From positions 13,348 through 77,347 of the forward strand of contig DFFU01000026.1 in assembly GCA_002372315.1 (NCBI GenBank): a stretch of 64,000 nucleotides of DNA, written 5' to 3'. The notes below the pieces were generated by a model. It did not search any database. It was not told where the DNA came from and was given only the letters and a program-made list of their open reading frames with translations. The position numbers were made by a program, and so were the translations under genes. Position 1 is the first letter of the stretch. Every line of letters starts with the position of its first letter. Below, one piece after another: positions 10,491 to 19,469 of this stretch. The stretch comes from Alphaproteobacteria bacterium UBA3768. GTDB lineage: Bacteria; Pseudomonadota; Alphaproteobacteria; CAAHEQ01; UBA3637.

Positions 10491-11407
10491 TGAATAAATT
10501 TATTTATACCACTATTTTAAGTACAGTTTTGTTGGCCGGTTGTTCATCCAATGGTCCAATGTTTCACTCATGGGGGGATTATGAAAATCAACGTACGGAA
10601 AATGCGGTGTATCGTGTGGAAGAACCTTATGAGGTGAAAGGTGTTTGGTATGTTCCTGCAGAACAAACAGAATATTCAGAAAAGGGATTGGCTTCTTGGT
10701 ATATGCCAGCAGGGGATTCCGCTCTGACTGCCAACGGGGAAGTTTATGATGTGAATATTCCTTCGGCACGTCATAAAACTTTGCCTTTGCCAAGTATTGT
10801 CAAAATTACAAATTTGGAAAATAATAAAAGTATTATAGCGCGTGTCAATGATCGTGGCCCTATGGTTAACAATCGATTGATTGATGTTTCTCAAAGTGCT
10901 GCTAAAGAGTTAGAAATGCCTGTTTCTGGTACTGTTTTAGTTCAAGTAGATTTAATGCCTGAGGAAAGTGCTATTTTAAAGCAACAATTAGTAGAAGCGG
11001 GTCGTGTGTATCAAAGTGCAATGCCAGTCCCAACAACATCTGCTGATGATAAATTATTTACGATTGAAAAACCAGATGGAGTGATTTATAATGGTGAACA
11101 ATTGGCCCCTGTGACGGCTCCAACATCTGTGGTGCAACCAGTGAAGACACAACAGAAAGCCAAAGTAGTTACTCCAGTTATGGAAGGTCCATCTGTTCAA
11201 TTGGGAAGTTTTGCAAATCCACAAAATGCCCAAAGATTGCAAGGCAGATTGATGGCTGAATATCCTGTTCATATTGATACAATTCAAAGAAATGGTCGTG
11301 TTTTGTCAGTCGTTAAAGTGGGGCCATTTGCCGATAAGCAACAGGCGAGTAAAGCTCTACAAGAGTTGAAACAATTGGGATATAAAGATGCCTATATTGT
11401 GCGATAA
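10490..11407 (+). CDS. rlpA: Septal-ring lipoprotein RlpA (DPBB and SPOR domains)
   Basis: The N-terminus has a lipobox (LLAGC, Cys18). The double-psi beta-barrel domain includes GLASWYMPAGDSALTANGEVYD and VNDRGPMVNNRLIDVS. A linker rich in Val, Pro and Thr leads to a C-terminal SPOR domain (VQLGSFANPQNAQRL...LKQLGYKDAYIVR). RlpA proteins bind denuded septal glycan and some cleave it. AAGGAG precedes the ATG. It lies between two other cell-wall enzymes in one operon and its 3' end overlaps the next gene by 20 bp. Confidence 0.93.
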   Translation: MNKFIYTTILSTVLLAGCSSNGPMFHSWGDYENQRTENAVYRVEEPYEVKGVWYVPAEQTEYSEKGLASWYMPAGDSALTANGEVYDVNIPSARHKTLPLPSIVKITNLENNKSIIARVNDRGPMVNNRLIDVSQSAAKELEMPVSGTVLVQVDLMPEESAILKQQLVEAGRVYQSAMPVPTTSADDKLFTIEKPDGVIYNGEQLAPVTAPTSVVQPVKTQQKAKVVTPVMEGPSVQLGSFANPQNAQRLQGRLMAEYPVHIDTIQRNGRVLSVVKVGPFADKQQASKALQELKQLGYKDAYIVR

Positions 11408-12527
11408 AAAAGTTTTGGTCTTTGGGCTTACAGCGATGCTAACGAGTATCGCTGTTGCCGGAGACTATACGACAAAAGCAAAATATGCTTTGTTGATGGA
11501 TTCGGACACAGGCTATGTTATGTTTGATAAAAATGCAGACGAACCGATGCATCCTGCATCCATGACGAAACTGATGACAGCATATATGGTTGATGAAGCG
11601 GTTCAAAATGGAAAGTTTAAATTAAATGATGAATTTGAAGTTTCTGAAAATGCGTGGAGGAAAGGTGGGGCTGCAACGGGTGGTTCTACAATGTTTTTAA
11701 AACCTCATCAAAAAGTCCGTTTGGATGATTTGTTGAAAGGAATTATTGTCCAATCTGGTAATGATGCTTGTATTGTTGTAGCCGAAAATATGGCTGGAAC
11801 AGAGGAAGCTTTTGCTGCTCAAATGACGCAAAAAGCCAAAAAATTGGGCATGAAGAATACAACCTTTAAAAATGCGACAGGCTTGCCTGATAAAGAGCAT
11901 TTGATGAGTGCCAAGGATTTGGCTATTTTATCTCAGCATATTATTCATGATTTTCCTGAACAATATCAAATCTATTCCCAAAAAGAATTTTCATACAATG
12001 GAATTAGACAAGGCAATCGTAACCCACTTCTATATTCTTTAGAGGGGGCAGATGGTTTAAAGACAGGTCATACTTCACAGTCTGGCTATGGTTTAACGGC
12101 TTCGGTTAAAACTAAAGATGGGCGTCGTTTGATCATGGTTATAAACGGACTAAAAAGTATGAATGAACGTGCTGAGGAAGCTCGAAGATTGATGAATTGG
12201 GGATTGGCAAATTTTCAAAATTCTGATTTATTATCCATTAATAAACCTCTTGCTGAAGTGAATGTTTGGTTGGGAACGCAAAAAACGGTTCGTGCAGTAC
12301 CTGCTAAAAATTTAATTCAAACACATGCACTAGTGGATGATATCAATGCTGTTTCTATTGTCCAATACCAACAACCGATTTTGGCACCTATTCAAAAAGG
12401 GCAAAAATTGGGAAAAATTATTACAACGCTATCGGACAATACAAAGGTTGAAACTGATTTAATTGCTGCGGAAGATGTTAAAAAATTGGGATTTTTCTCT
12501 AAAATAAAAGCATTATTTGGGGGGTAA
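11388..12527 (+). CDS. dacA: D-alanyl-D-alanine carboxypeptidase (PBP5/6 family)
   Basis: A short signal peptide (ending near SIAVA) precedes a type-5 PBP domain with the complete active site: S58-M-T-K61, S123-G-N125 and K225-T-G227. The C-terminal PBP5_C beta-domain is present (about 275-365) and the protein ends in an amphipathic SKIKALFGG-type membrane anchor. The enzyme trims the terminal D-Ala of pentapeptides. The start overlaps the end of rlpA and has a weak ribosome-binding site, so a TTG at 11415 is an alternative. The tmk ATG follows its stop with no gap. Confidence 0.93.
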   Translation: MPILCDKKVLVFGLTAMLTSIAVAGDYTTKAKYALLMDSDTGYVMFDKNADEPMHPASMTKLMTAYMVDEAVQNGKFKLNDEFEVSENAWRKGGAATGGSTMFLKPHQKVRLDDLLKGIIVQSGNDACIVVAENMAGTEEAFAAQMTQKAKKLGMKNTTFKNATGLPDKEHLMSAKDLAILSQHIIHDFPEQYQIYSQKEFSYNGIRQGNRNPLLYSLEGADGLKTGHTSQSGYGLTASVKTKDGRRLIMVINGLKSMNERAEEARRLMNWGLANFQNSDLLSINKPLAEVNVWLGTQKTVRAVPAKNLIQTHALVDDINAVSIVQYQQPILAPIQKGQKLGKIITTLSDNTKVETDLIAAEDVKKLGFFSKIKALFGG

Positions 12528-13157
12528 ATGTCTGGATTATTCATCACTTTTGAAGGTGGAGAAGGAGCTGGTAAATCTACCCAGATTCGATTACTAAAAG
12601 AGGCGTTGGAATCGCTTGGGAAGAATGTTTTGTTGACGCGAGAACCGGGGGGAAGTGAAGGTGCTGAAACGATTCGGCCTTTATTGGTATCTGGAAATTC
12701 TGATTGGGATTCTTTAACGGAGGCTTTGCTATTTTCGGCTGCCAGACGCGATCATTTAGTACATAAGATATGGCCAGCGTTAAAGAGAGGAAGTGTTGTT
12801 TTATGTGATCGCTTCATGGACAGTACAATGGCGTACCAGGGCTATGGGCGTGGCGATAATAAATTGATTCAAACTCAATTGCAACAACTTTATCAAATGA
12901 TTGCATCCGATTTTGTTCCTGATTTAACATTTATTTTGGATATTGATCCGATAATTGGTTTAAAACGTAGTTGTGATCGTGCAGGTAATACAGAAAGGCG
13001 CTTTGAGAATATGGACATTTCCTTTCATCAAAATTTACGACAAGCCTTTTTGAAGATTGCAAAAAATGATTCAAAACGTTATCATATCATTTGTGCTGAT
13101 CAATCCGTTGAAAACGTCCATCAACAAATTATGAAAGTGATGAATGAATATGTCTGA
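12528..13157 (+). CDS. tmk: Thymidylate kinase
   Basis: This 209-aa protein has the P-loop EGGEGAGKST (residues 9-18), the DR(F/Y) motif in CDRFMDSTMAYQGYGRG, and a LID-region RRFENMD. It phosphorylates dTMP to dTDP for DNA synthesis. It is contiguous with dacA and overlaps holB, the common tmk-holB-tatD order in proteobacteria. Confidence 0.96.
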   Translation: MSGLFITFEGGEGAGKSTQIRLLKEALESLGKNVLLTREPGGSEGAETIRPLLVSGNSDWDSLTEALLFSAARRDHLVHKIWPALKRGSVVLCDRFMDSTMAYQGYGRGDNKLIQTQLQQLYQMIASDFVPDLTFILDIDPIIGLKRSCDRAGNTERRFENMDISFHQNLRQAFLKIAKNDSKRYHIICADQSVENVHQQIMKVMNEYV

Positions 13158-14073
13158 GCAGTCACAAAAAATATCGCAACGGTTTTTAAAAGATAATACT
13201 GCCATGTCATGGTTGATTGTTGGCGGAAAAGGTTTAGGTAAAAGGGATTTAGTTGAATCTGTTGCTAAAGATTTGCTGGGAACTAAAGGTATGACCTCTG
13301 GTTTTAAAATTTTAGAGTGTGGTTTGACAGAAGAAGCCAAAAAAAGGATTCAAAAAAATATTTTAGAAGGAAAAAGTGTTGAAAATGTTTCAGATGATGA
13401 TAAAAAAAATGAAATAACTGTAGAGGATATTCGTGGTGGAATTAATTTTTTATCTCTAAAAACAACTTTAGCTTGCAAGATTTTAGTAATATCTTTGGCA
13501 GAGCAGATGAATATCAATGCTCAAAATGCACTGTTGAAAACATTGGAAGAACCTTTTGAAAAAACTCTTATATTCCTTTTATCTGAAAATCCAGCAAAAC
13601 TCTTACCGACTATTTTATCGCGATGTCAGAAGGTATATTTGCGCCCCAAAACCAAACAACAAATAGAGCATTGGATTGAGCAAAAATACCCTAGTGAAAA
13701 AAATCTTTCTTTGGTTGCAGAACTTTCACAAGGAATGCCAGGAATTGCTGATGAGATATGTGCTTATGATGGCCTAAGTTTGTATAGAAAACTGAATTGT
13801 TTTTTGGTGCCTATGAAACAGTTAAATATATCTGCTGTTTTGGATTTTTCTCAGGAAGTTTCAAAGGATAAATATCAGTGGCATCTAAGCACTTACTTTA
13901 TTTTGAAGTTTTTAAATGAACAATCCCAAAATAGTTCATTAATTGTGGGGCAAAAATTTATTCATATTTATCATTGGGTTGAATCTTTGATACGCAAAAC
14001 AGATATGCTTTATTTGGATAAAGCTCAAGTATTTTCTGATATAATCTTTAAAATAGCGGAGCAATTAAGATGA
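13144..14073 (+). CDS. holB: DNA polymerase III delta' subunit
   Basis: The clamp-loader AAA+ fold is recognisable from a degenerate P-loop (VGGKGLGKRDLV), NAQNALLKTLEEPFEKTLIFLLS, and the SRC motif in TILSRCQKVYLRP. The degenerate P-loop agrees with delta' being a non-ATPase member. Length is 309 aa from 13144; an ATG at 13150 is equally possible. It overlaps both tmk and tatD. Confidence 0.9.
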   Translation: MNMSEQSQKISQRFLKDNTAMSWLIVGGKGLGKRDLVESVAKDLLGTKGMTSGFKILECGLTEEAKKRIQKNILEGKSVENVSDDDKKNEITVEDIRGGINFLSLKTTLACKILVISLAEQMNINAQNALLKTLEEPFEKTLIFLLSENPAKLLPTILSRCQKVYLRPKTKQQIEHWIEQKYPSEKNLSLVAELSQGMPGIADEICAYDGLSLYRKLNCFLVPMKQLNISAVLDFSQEVSKDKYQWHLSTYFILKFLNEQSQNSSLIVGQKFIHIYHWVESLIRKTDMLYLDKAQVFSDIIFKIAEQLR

Positions 14074-14852
14074 CAATAGATTCTCATTGTCATTTGGGAC
14101 AAGATGACTATGAAATTCCTGTTCATCAGGTGATCCAGGAAGCATTTGATAATGGGGTTAATTGCATTATGGGAGTAGCTTGTGAGGCTAAAGATTGGTT
14201 GGAACTTTTGGATTTAATTCAGAAACAAGAAAATGTTTATGGTGCTATTGGATTACATCCCGAGTATGCTAATTATGATTATACAATGGATTTGATAAAA
14301 CTATCTGATTTATTTAAGAAAAATTCAAATTTATTAGCTGTGGGTGAAATAGGTCTAGATTATCATGAAGCTCCACAAACTATTGAAGCACAAAAAAAAT
14401 TGTTTTATGAACAAATCAAAATTGCTAATCAATTAGAAAAACCTATTATGATTCACACACGTGATGCTGAAGAAGATACGATTCGTTTTTTACAAAAAGC
14501 AAATAACGAACATCTGTTATCAAAAAAAGGTGTGATTCATTGTTTTACAGGAAGTGAGACAATGGCGCAGGAGGCATTAAAATTGGGATTTTATATTTCA
14601 GCGTCAGGTGTTATCACTTTTAAATCTGCACAAAATTTAAGAGATATTTTTAAAAAAATTCCTTTGGATAGATTGATGGTTGAAACTGATGCCCCATGGT
14701 TGGCACCAACACCTTATCGTGGTCAAAAGAATAGGCCTGCTTATGTGCAAAAAACTTTGGAAAAATTGGCTGAAATCAAAGGAATTACCTCTCAAGAAAT
14801 GGAAAAAATAACGGATGATAATTTTAAAAGGTTATATTTAGGAGTGAAATAA
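14070..14852 (+). CDS. tatD: TatD-family metal-dependent DNase/hydrolase (YcfH type)
   Basis: The 260-aa TIM-barrel hydrolase starts with the metal-binding DSHCHLG motif (His6, His8). It has GEIGLDYHE, MIHTRDAEEDT, VIHCFTGS and VETDAPWLAP, all ordered as in TatD proteins. Members act as 3'-5' DNases or other metallohydrolases in the cytoplasm. It overlaps holB by ATGA and the next gene by TAATG. Confidence 0.93.
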   Translation: MTIDSHCHLGQDDYEIPVHQVIQEAFDNGVNCIMGVACEAKDWLELLDLIQKQENVYGAIGLHPEYANYDYTMDLIKLSDLFKKNSNLLAVGEIGLDYHEAPQTIEAQKKLFYEQIKIANQLEKPIMIHTRDAEEDTIRFLQKANNEHLLSKKGVIHCFTGSETMAQEALKLGFYISASGVITFKSAQNLRDIFKKIPLDRLMVETDAPWLAPTPYRGQKNRPAYVQKTLEKLAEIKGITSQEMEKITDDNFKRLYLGVK

Positions 14853-15601
14853 TGAAAATAACGATTTTAGGTTCTGGACCATCCTATGGAATGCCTTCTT
14901 TGACCCGAGGTTTTGGGGAATGTGATCCTGATGAACCCAAAAATGTGCGCTTTCGCAGCGCGATTTTGTTATCTGATAAAGGGACTCAAATTTTATTTGA
15001 TACACCACCAGAAATTCGGTTACAGTTGTTGACGATTAAAAATCGTAAATTAGATGCTTTATGCTATACACATTTGCATTATGATCATACAGGTGGAGCG
15101 GATGATGTCAATAAAATGATTCAAGATCAAGGCAGGAGCTTGGATGTTTATGCACAAAAGCAAGATATGGACTATTTTAAAAAACATCAAGCCTACATTT
15201 TTAAAGATAAATATTATCATTTACACGAAGTAAAATTTTATAAATCATTTAAAGTCAATCATTTGTCTATTTTACCGATAAAACAGTATCATGATGATAT
15301 TTTGTCTGTTGGGTATAGAATAGGTAATATAGCTTATTCAACAGATGTACGGACATTGGATGAAAAGTCTTGGCAGTTATTAGAAGGAATTGATACTTGG
15401 ATTTTGGGAGGAGTGGCCTATAAGGAAAATAAAAAGCATGTTTCAATGGATGAAGCGCTACATTGGATTGAAAAATTACAACCTAAACGTGTTTTTTTAA
15501 CCCATATTGGAGCCCATATGGATTATAAAAAGTTATGCCAAAAATTGCCAAAAAATATAAGGCCATGCTACGATGGAATGGTTATAAATATAAAAACTTG
15601 A
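14852..15601 (+). CDS. Metallo-beta-lactamase-fold hydrolase, PhnP-like
   Basis: The protein (249 aa) has the HxHxDH zinc motif H74-L-H-Y-D78-H79 and later STDVRTLDE and FLTHIGAHMDY with further metal ligands. The closest families are PhnP cyclic phosphodiesterases and related phosphodiesterase-like MBL enzymes. No phn genes are nearby, so a housekeeping nucleotide phosphodiesterase role is more likely than phosphonate use. It is the last gene of the mltB-tatD operon; the next promoter overlaps its stop codon. Confidence 0.85.
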   Translation: MKITILGSGPSYGMPSLTRGFGECDPDEPKNVRFRSAILLSDKGTQILFDTPPEIRLQLLTIKNRKLDALCYTHLHYDHTGGADDVNKMIQDQGRSLDVYAQKQDMDYFKKHQAYIFKDKYYHLHEVKFYKSFKVNHLSILPIKQYHDDILSVGYRIGNIAYSTDVRTLDEKSWQLLEGIDTWILGGVAYKENKKHVSMDEALHWIEKLQPKRVFLTHIGAHMDYKKLCQKLPKNIRPCYDGMVINIKT

Positions 15602-15626
15602 CAAAACTAAAAAAGTATGATAAAAT
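15598..15626 (+). promoter_or_regulatory. Strong promoter of the 31-aa microprotein gene
   Basis: TTGACA and TAAAAT are separated by 17 bp and lie 24 nt before an AGGAGGGG-preceded ATG. The -35 overlaps the stop codon of the upstream hydrolase gene. Confidence 0.75.
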
Positions 15627-15650
15627 AAGTATTATAAATAGGAGGGGTGT

Positions 15651-15746
15651 ATGTGGTTTGATGATTTGTTTTATCAATTTAGTGATGTTATTATTGGGGC
15701 TATTTTCTTGTTAGGCCTTAAATCGTTTGGTGATGACATAAAATAA
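15651..15746 (+). CDS. 31-aa single-span membrane microprotein
   Basis: This 31-codon frame begins MWFDDLFYQF and ends LKSFGDDIK. It has one hydrophobic segment (about residues 12-23, VIIGAIFLLGL) flanked by acidic residues at the N-terminus. It has a near-perfect promoter, an AGGAGGGG ribosome-binding site at ideal spacing, and a TAA stop well before the suhB promoter, so expression is very likely. It is too short for ordinary gene callers. The function is unknown; a small membrane regulator or a toxin-like peptide are both possible. Confidence 0.7.
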   Translation: MWFDDLFYQFSDVIIGAIFLLGLKSFGDDIK

Positions 15747-15759
15747 TTAAAAATTTTTG

Positions 15760-15788
15760 TTGCACTTGTCACAATATTTTGATATGAT
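15760..15788 (+). promoter_or_regulatory. Promoter of suhB
   Basis: TTGCAC and TATGAT are separated by exactly 17 bp and are followed after 25 nt by the suhB start with GAAAGGG as ribosome-binding site. Confidence 0.7.
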
Positions 15789-15813
15789 ATAGATATAGAA
15801 CGAAAGGGAAACT

Positions 15814-16716
15814 ATGTCATTAGTTATGCATCAAAAAATTACACCACGTCAATCGGCGTTGAAAAGACGCCCAGAAACACGTGAAGAGAAGATGATTAAT
15901 AGTCTTTCACCAATATTGAATTTAATGGTAAAAGCTGTGCGTCGTGCGTCTTCTTCTCTACTCAGAGATTTTCACGAAATATCGCATCTACAGCTTAGTA
16001 AAAAAGGGCCGGGGGATTTTGTGTCTAGTGCAGACTTGATGGTTGAAAAAAAATTGATTGCGCTTTTGCAAGAGGCAAAGCCAGAATTTGGCATTTTATC
16101 AGAAGAATGTGGTGAAATTCCTGCTAAAAATGGTTCGCCTTACCGTTGGGTAATCGACCCCATAGATGGAACGACAAATTTTATCCATGCAATTCCAACT
16201 TTTGCGATTTCTTTGGCATTGATGCGTGGGGACGAAGTTTTGGATGCTGTTATTTTTAATCCTGTAGTGAATGAACTTTATTATGCTGAAAAGGGGCAGG
16301 GGGCTTTTGTGATGCGTCCGACTGGGGATGAACGTTTGCGAGTTTCTGTCAGAAACAATGCGGAAACAACTATAACTGCAATTAATCCAGCTTTCTTAGC
16401 AACTTGTCCTGAAATTGTTGCCACTCTTTTAAAGAAAAATGCGGCGATCAGGATAAATGGAAGCACAACATTAGCGCTAGCCTCTGTCGCATCAGGGCAA
16501 TTTGATGCATTTATGGAAAATCGCATTCATTTGTGGGATATTGTAACAGGCTATTTGCTGGTGAAAGAGGCTGGTGGAATTGTTCAGACATGGACGGGTA
16601 AAACATCTTTGACGGATATAATAGAGGAGGGAAGTTTTTTAGCGACGACGATGGATTTTCGTGACGAAATTATAAAAAAATTACCTAAGACCAAAAAAAA
16701 CTTGCAAAAGAAATAA
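15814..16716 (+). CDS. suhB: Inositol monophosphatase family protein (SuhB-like)
   Basis: The Li+-sensitive phosphatase motifs are all present: E97-E98 in LSEECGE, D115-P-I-D118-G-T-T, and LWDIVTGYLLVKEAGG near residue 240. The enzyme dephosphorylates inositol-1-phosphate or related phosphates with Mg2+; in many bacteria SuhB also supports rRNA transcription. There is a basic N-terminal extension of about 26 residues compared with typical members (which would start near MINSLSPIL). It is kept because the promoter and ribosome-binding site fit the ATG at 15814. Confidence 0.92.
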   Translation: MSLVMHQKITPRQSALKRRPETREEKMINSLSPILNLMVKAVRRASSSLLRDFHEISHLQLSKKGPGDFVSSADLMVEKKLIALLQEAKPEFGILSEECGEIPAKNGSPYRWVIDPIDGTTNFIHAIPTFAISLALMRGDEVLDAVIFNPVVNELYYAEKGQGAFVMRPTGDERLRVSVRNNAETTITAINPAFLATCPEIVATLLKKNAAIRINGSTTLALASVASGQFDAFMENRIHLWDIVTGYLLVKEAGGIVQTWTGKTSLTDIIEEGSFLATTMDFRDEIIKKLPKTKKNLQKK

Positions 16717-16730
16717 AATCTGTGTATAAT
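16702..16730 (+). promoter_or_regulatory. Promoter of rpmF-plsX
   Basis: TTGCAA-N17-TATAAT, overlapping the end of suhB. It lies 33 nt before the rpmF start. Confidence 0.75.
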
Positions 16731-16763
16731 ACGAAAATATTTTAATGAAAGTGAGAAAATAAA

Positions 16764-16949
16764 ATGGCAACACCAAAAAAGAAAACTTCTAAGTCTAAAC
16801 GTGATATGCGTCGTTCACATGATGCCTTATCTGCAAATGCTGTTGTGGAATGTCCCAAATGTGGTGAGATGATGCGTCCACATCATGTTTGTCCATCTTG
16901 CGGTACATACCGTAAAAAAGAAGTATTGGTTAAAAAGACAACCAAATAA
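16764..16949 (+). CDS. rpmF: Ribosomal protein L32
   Basis: The 61-aa basic protein begins [17 protein letters not shown]. It has a CPKCG ... CPSCG zinc ribbon (about residues 30-46), which matches bL32 of normal length with intact cysteines. The gene precedes plsX, the conserved rpmF-plsX pairing that links ribosome and lipid synthesis. Confidence 0.97.
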   Translation: MATPKKKTSKSKRDMRRSHDALSANAVVECPKCGEMMRPHHVCPSCGTYRKKEVLVKKTTK

Positions 16950-16960
16950 GGATTTTTCCC

Positions 16961-18016
16961 TTGACAGGAAAAGAAACTTTGATTCTTTCAATTGACGCAA
17001 TGGGGGGCGATAACGCACCCCGTTCGGTGATCGAAGGCGTTTCTATTGTTGCAAAAGAACATCCTGGTGAACTCTTCTTTTTCTTGTTTGGGGATGAAAA
17101 TAAGCTGATTCCAATTATTGATGAAGTCGGTTTAGATTCCAAGTGTTATAAAATTCATCATACGACTGATTTCGTACGTGCTGATGCAAAGCCAGCCCAA
17201 ATCCTAAGGTCTGGACGCGAAACGAGTATGTGGAAATCTATTATGGCTGTACGTAATGGCTATGCAAAAGCTGTTATTTCTGCGGGTAATACAGGGGCTT
17301 TAATGGCTATGAGTAAGATTTGCTTGGGAACACTGCAAGGAATTGATAGACCTGCAATTGCTGGGATTTTGCCATCTGCAACAGGTCCTATTGTAATGTT
17401 AGATCTAGGGGCCAACGCAAAATGTGATCCACAAAATTTAGTGGAATTTTCGTTGATGGGTGAGGTTTTATATCATGTTTTATTTAACGAAGAAAGACCA
17501 TCTATCGGACTATTGAATATTGGTTCTGAGGAAACAAAGGGACGCGAAGAAATTCGTGAAGCAGCGTCAATTTTACATGAAATGGGTGATAAGATAAATT
17601 ATCAAGGTTTTGTGGAAGGTAATGATATTTCTGCGGGAAAAACAAATGTAGTTGTATCTGATGGCTTTTCAGGAAATATTGCTTTAAAAACAATTGAGGG
17701 GGCTGCAAAATTTATTGCAAAAGCTTTGAAACAAGAAGTAAAAGGTTCCTGGATTTCAATGTTTGGTTTTTTGATGGCGCATTCAAGTTTGTCAAAATTT
17801 AAAAAGAAATTTGATCCACGTATTTATAATGGTGCTATGTTTTTGGGATTAAAAGGGATTTCTGTTAAAAGTCATGGGGGAACAGATGCCTATGGATTTT
17901 CCTGTGCCATTGAAGCAGCAATCAAAATGGCGCGTCAGGATATTTGTGAAAAAACAAAGTCTGAAATTGCTTCTGTACTGAATATGTCTGCCTTGGATGA
18001 TACAACGGCACCTTAA
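16961..18016 (+). CDS. plsX: Phosphate acyltransferase PlsX
   Basis: The 351-aa protein starts at TTG (MTGKETLILSIDAMGGDNAP) with AAGGA upstream. It shows the family signatures SIDAMGGDNAP, SAGNTGALMA and VSDGFSGNIALKTIEGAA. PlsX makes acyl-phosphate from acyl-ACP for phosphatidic acid synthesis at the membrane. No other in-frame start is possible before the conserved N-terminal motif. fabH, which usually follows plsX in alphaproteobacteria, is absent here. Confidence 0.96.
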   Translation: MTGKETLILSIDAMGGDNAPRSVIEGVSIVAKEHPGELFFFLFGDENKLIPIIDEVGLDSKCYKIHHTTDFVRADAKPAQILRSGRETSMWKSIMAVRNGYAKAVISAGNTGALMAMSKICLGTLQGIDRPAIAGILPSATGPIVMLDLGANAKCDPQNLVEFSLMGEVLYHVLFNEERPSIGLLNIGSEETKGREEIREAASILHEMGDKINYQGFVEGNDISAGKTNVVVSDGFSGNIALKTIEGAAKFIAKALKQEVKGSWISMFGFLMAHSSLSKFKKKFDPRIYNGAMFLGLKGISVKSHGGTDAYGFSCAIEAAIKMARQDICEKTKSEIASVLNMSALDDTTAP

Positions 18017-18033
18017 AAAAAATAAAAAAACAC

Positions 18034-18062
18034 TTGCATATTTTTAAAAATTGTTGCATGAT
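18034..18062 (+). promoter_or_regulatory. Candidate ihfA promoter
   Basis: TTGCAT-N17-CATGAT in the 70-bp plsX-ihfA gap. The -10 is imperfect. Confidence 0.45.
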
Positions 18063-18086
18063 ATATTTTGATATAAGGAGAAAAAA

Positions 18087-18380
18087 ATGACTGAGAAAGT
18101 AAAAACTTTGGTTCGTTCGGATATTGCTGAGGCCATTCATCAAGAATTGGGATTTTCTCGTTCTGATGCATTTAAGATGATTGAAAAAACGTTTTCAATC
18201 ATCGCTGCTGAATTAGCTACGCGGCGTAGTGTTAAGATTTCGGGATTTGCATCCTTTGAACCCTATTTGAAAAAAGAACGTGTTGGTCGTAATCCTAAGA
18301 CGGGAAAGGAGTATCCTATCTCGCAACGTACTGTCTTGGCGTTTAAACCATCTCCTGTATTGAAAAAAAATAAAAAATAA
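18087..18380 (+). CDS. ihfA: Integration host factor alpha subunit
   Basis: This 97-aa HU/IHF-fold protein has the DNA-bending arm GRNPKTGKEYPIS and the family N-terminus with VRSDIAEAIHQELGFSRSDA. The arm sequence and the position just before a merR gene match IhfA of alphaproteobacteria rather than HU. It bends DNA and serves as an architectural cofactor in transcription, replication and site-specific recombination, including by tyrosine integrases such as the one at 25530. Confidence 0.9.
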   Translation: MTEKVKTLVRSDIAEAIHQELGFSRSDAFKMIEKTFSIIAAELATRRSVKISGFASFEPYLKKERVGRNPKTGKEYPISQRTVLAFKPSPVLKKNKK

Positions 18381-18391
18381 GGTTCTAAACG

Positions 18392-18727
18392 GTGAAATCT
18401 GAAAACGCATATCGTACCATTGCTGAAGTTTCTGAATTGCTACAGGTTCAGCCATCTGTTTTGCGTTTTTGGGAAACCCAATTTAAGCAAGTTAAGCCAT
18501 TAAAACGCATGGGGCGACGTTATTACAGTACAGAAGATGTTGTTTTGTTGGCTCGTATACGTGATCTCTTGTATAAAGATTTTCTTACAATAAAAGGGGT
18601 TCAAAAGCGGCTAGCATCTCCAGATGATGTTCAATCTTTATCTCACGAAAAGATGCCTCGTCGTCCAGAGGATGCTTTTTTGGCTGAAATTTCAGATATT
18701 AAAGAAGAATTAGCGGAATATATATAG
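18392..18727 (+). CDS. MerR-family transcriptional regulator
   Basis: A 111-aa protein starting at GTG. It has a MerR-type winged helix-turn-helix (YRTIAEVSELLQVQPSVLRFWETQF ... KRMGRRYYSTEDVVLLARIRDLLY) and a short tail without a metal- or drug-binding domain. A gene like this directly downstream of ihfA is a conserved arrangement in alphaproteobacteria. The ligand and targets are unknown. Confidence 0.85.
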   Translation: MKSENAYRTIAEVSELLQVQPSVLRFWETQFKQVKPLKRMGRRYYSTEDVVLLARIRDLLYKDFLTIKGVQKRLASPDDVQSLSHEKMPRRPEDAFLAEISDIKEELAEYI

Positions 18728-18754
18728 AAAACTTTATGAGTTGAATTTAAAAAC

Positions 18755-19453
18755 TCACCTGTGCGGTTCGTTTTTTTCTGCTTTTTTCAAGATATAACCA
18801 CGCCCCCAAACATTTTGAATATAATCTTCATCACCTGTTAGAGCTTTAATTTTTCGACGTATTTTGCATAAAAAAACGTCTATTATTTTGCTATCTGGGG
18901 GCTCATCCATAATACCATAAAGTTGGTTAATAAAGTTATCTTTGCTAATAGTAGATCCTTGATTAAGTGCCAGTAATTCTAATAATGCGTATTCTTTTGC
19001 TGTTAAAGGAATTAATTTATCGCCAATAGAGGCTATTTTGGTATTGATGTTGATATTCATTTTTCCAATGCGAATATTAGGATCAGAAAAACCACAACTT
19101 CGGCGAATAAGCGCTTTAACACGTGCTAATAATTCGATTCGTTCATAGGGTTTTGTTAGATAGTCATCGGCCCCTAAATTTAAACACTCAGCCTTCTTTT
19201 CTGTTTGATTAATAGCTGATAAAATAAGAATAGGTGTATTATTTTTTTGCAGACGAACCTGCTTTAAAACATCTATACCCTTTATATCTGGTAGCATTAA
19301 ATCAAGGATGATTAAATCATAGTCATATAATTTAATCAATTCCAAACCATCATGTCCTGTATGGGCAGACTCAGGAATCATTTGTTCTCTTTTTAACAGT
19401 AAGGCGATATTTTGGTTTGCAATCTTATCATCATCTATAATCAGTATATGCAT
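18755..19453 (-). CDS. ctrA: CtrA-type cell-cycle response regulator
   Basis: A receiver domain with acidic pocket D7-D8-D9, phosphoacceptor D51 (KLYDYDLIILDL) and the GADDYLTKPY switch is joined to an OmpR-type DNA-binding domain (LTAKEYALLELL, LYGIMDEPPDSKIIDVFLCKIRRKI, VWGRGYIL). These segments match Caulobacter CtrA closely, including the position of the aspartate. CtrA controls the cell cycle, flagellar, pilus and division genes in alphaproteobacteria. AAGGA precedes the ATG, and a TTAA-N7-TTAA box lies 17 nt upstream of the start, which suggests autoregulation. Confidence 0.9.
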   Translation of the reverse strand: MHILIIDDDKIANQNIALLLKREQMIPESAHTGHDGLELIKLYDYDLIILDLMLPDIKGIDVLKQVRLQKNNTPILILSAINQTEKKAECLNLGADDYLTKPYERIELLARVKALIRRSCGFSDPNIRIGKMNININTKIASIGDKLIPLTAKEYALLELLALNQGSTISKDNFINQLYGIMDEPPDSKIIDVFLCKIRRKIKALTGDEDYIQNVWGRGYILKKAEKNEPHR

Positions 19454-19469
19454 ATTTTTATCCTTCTTT

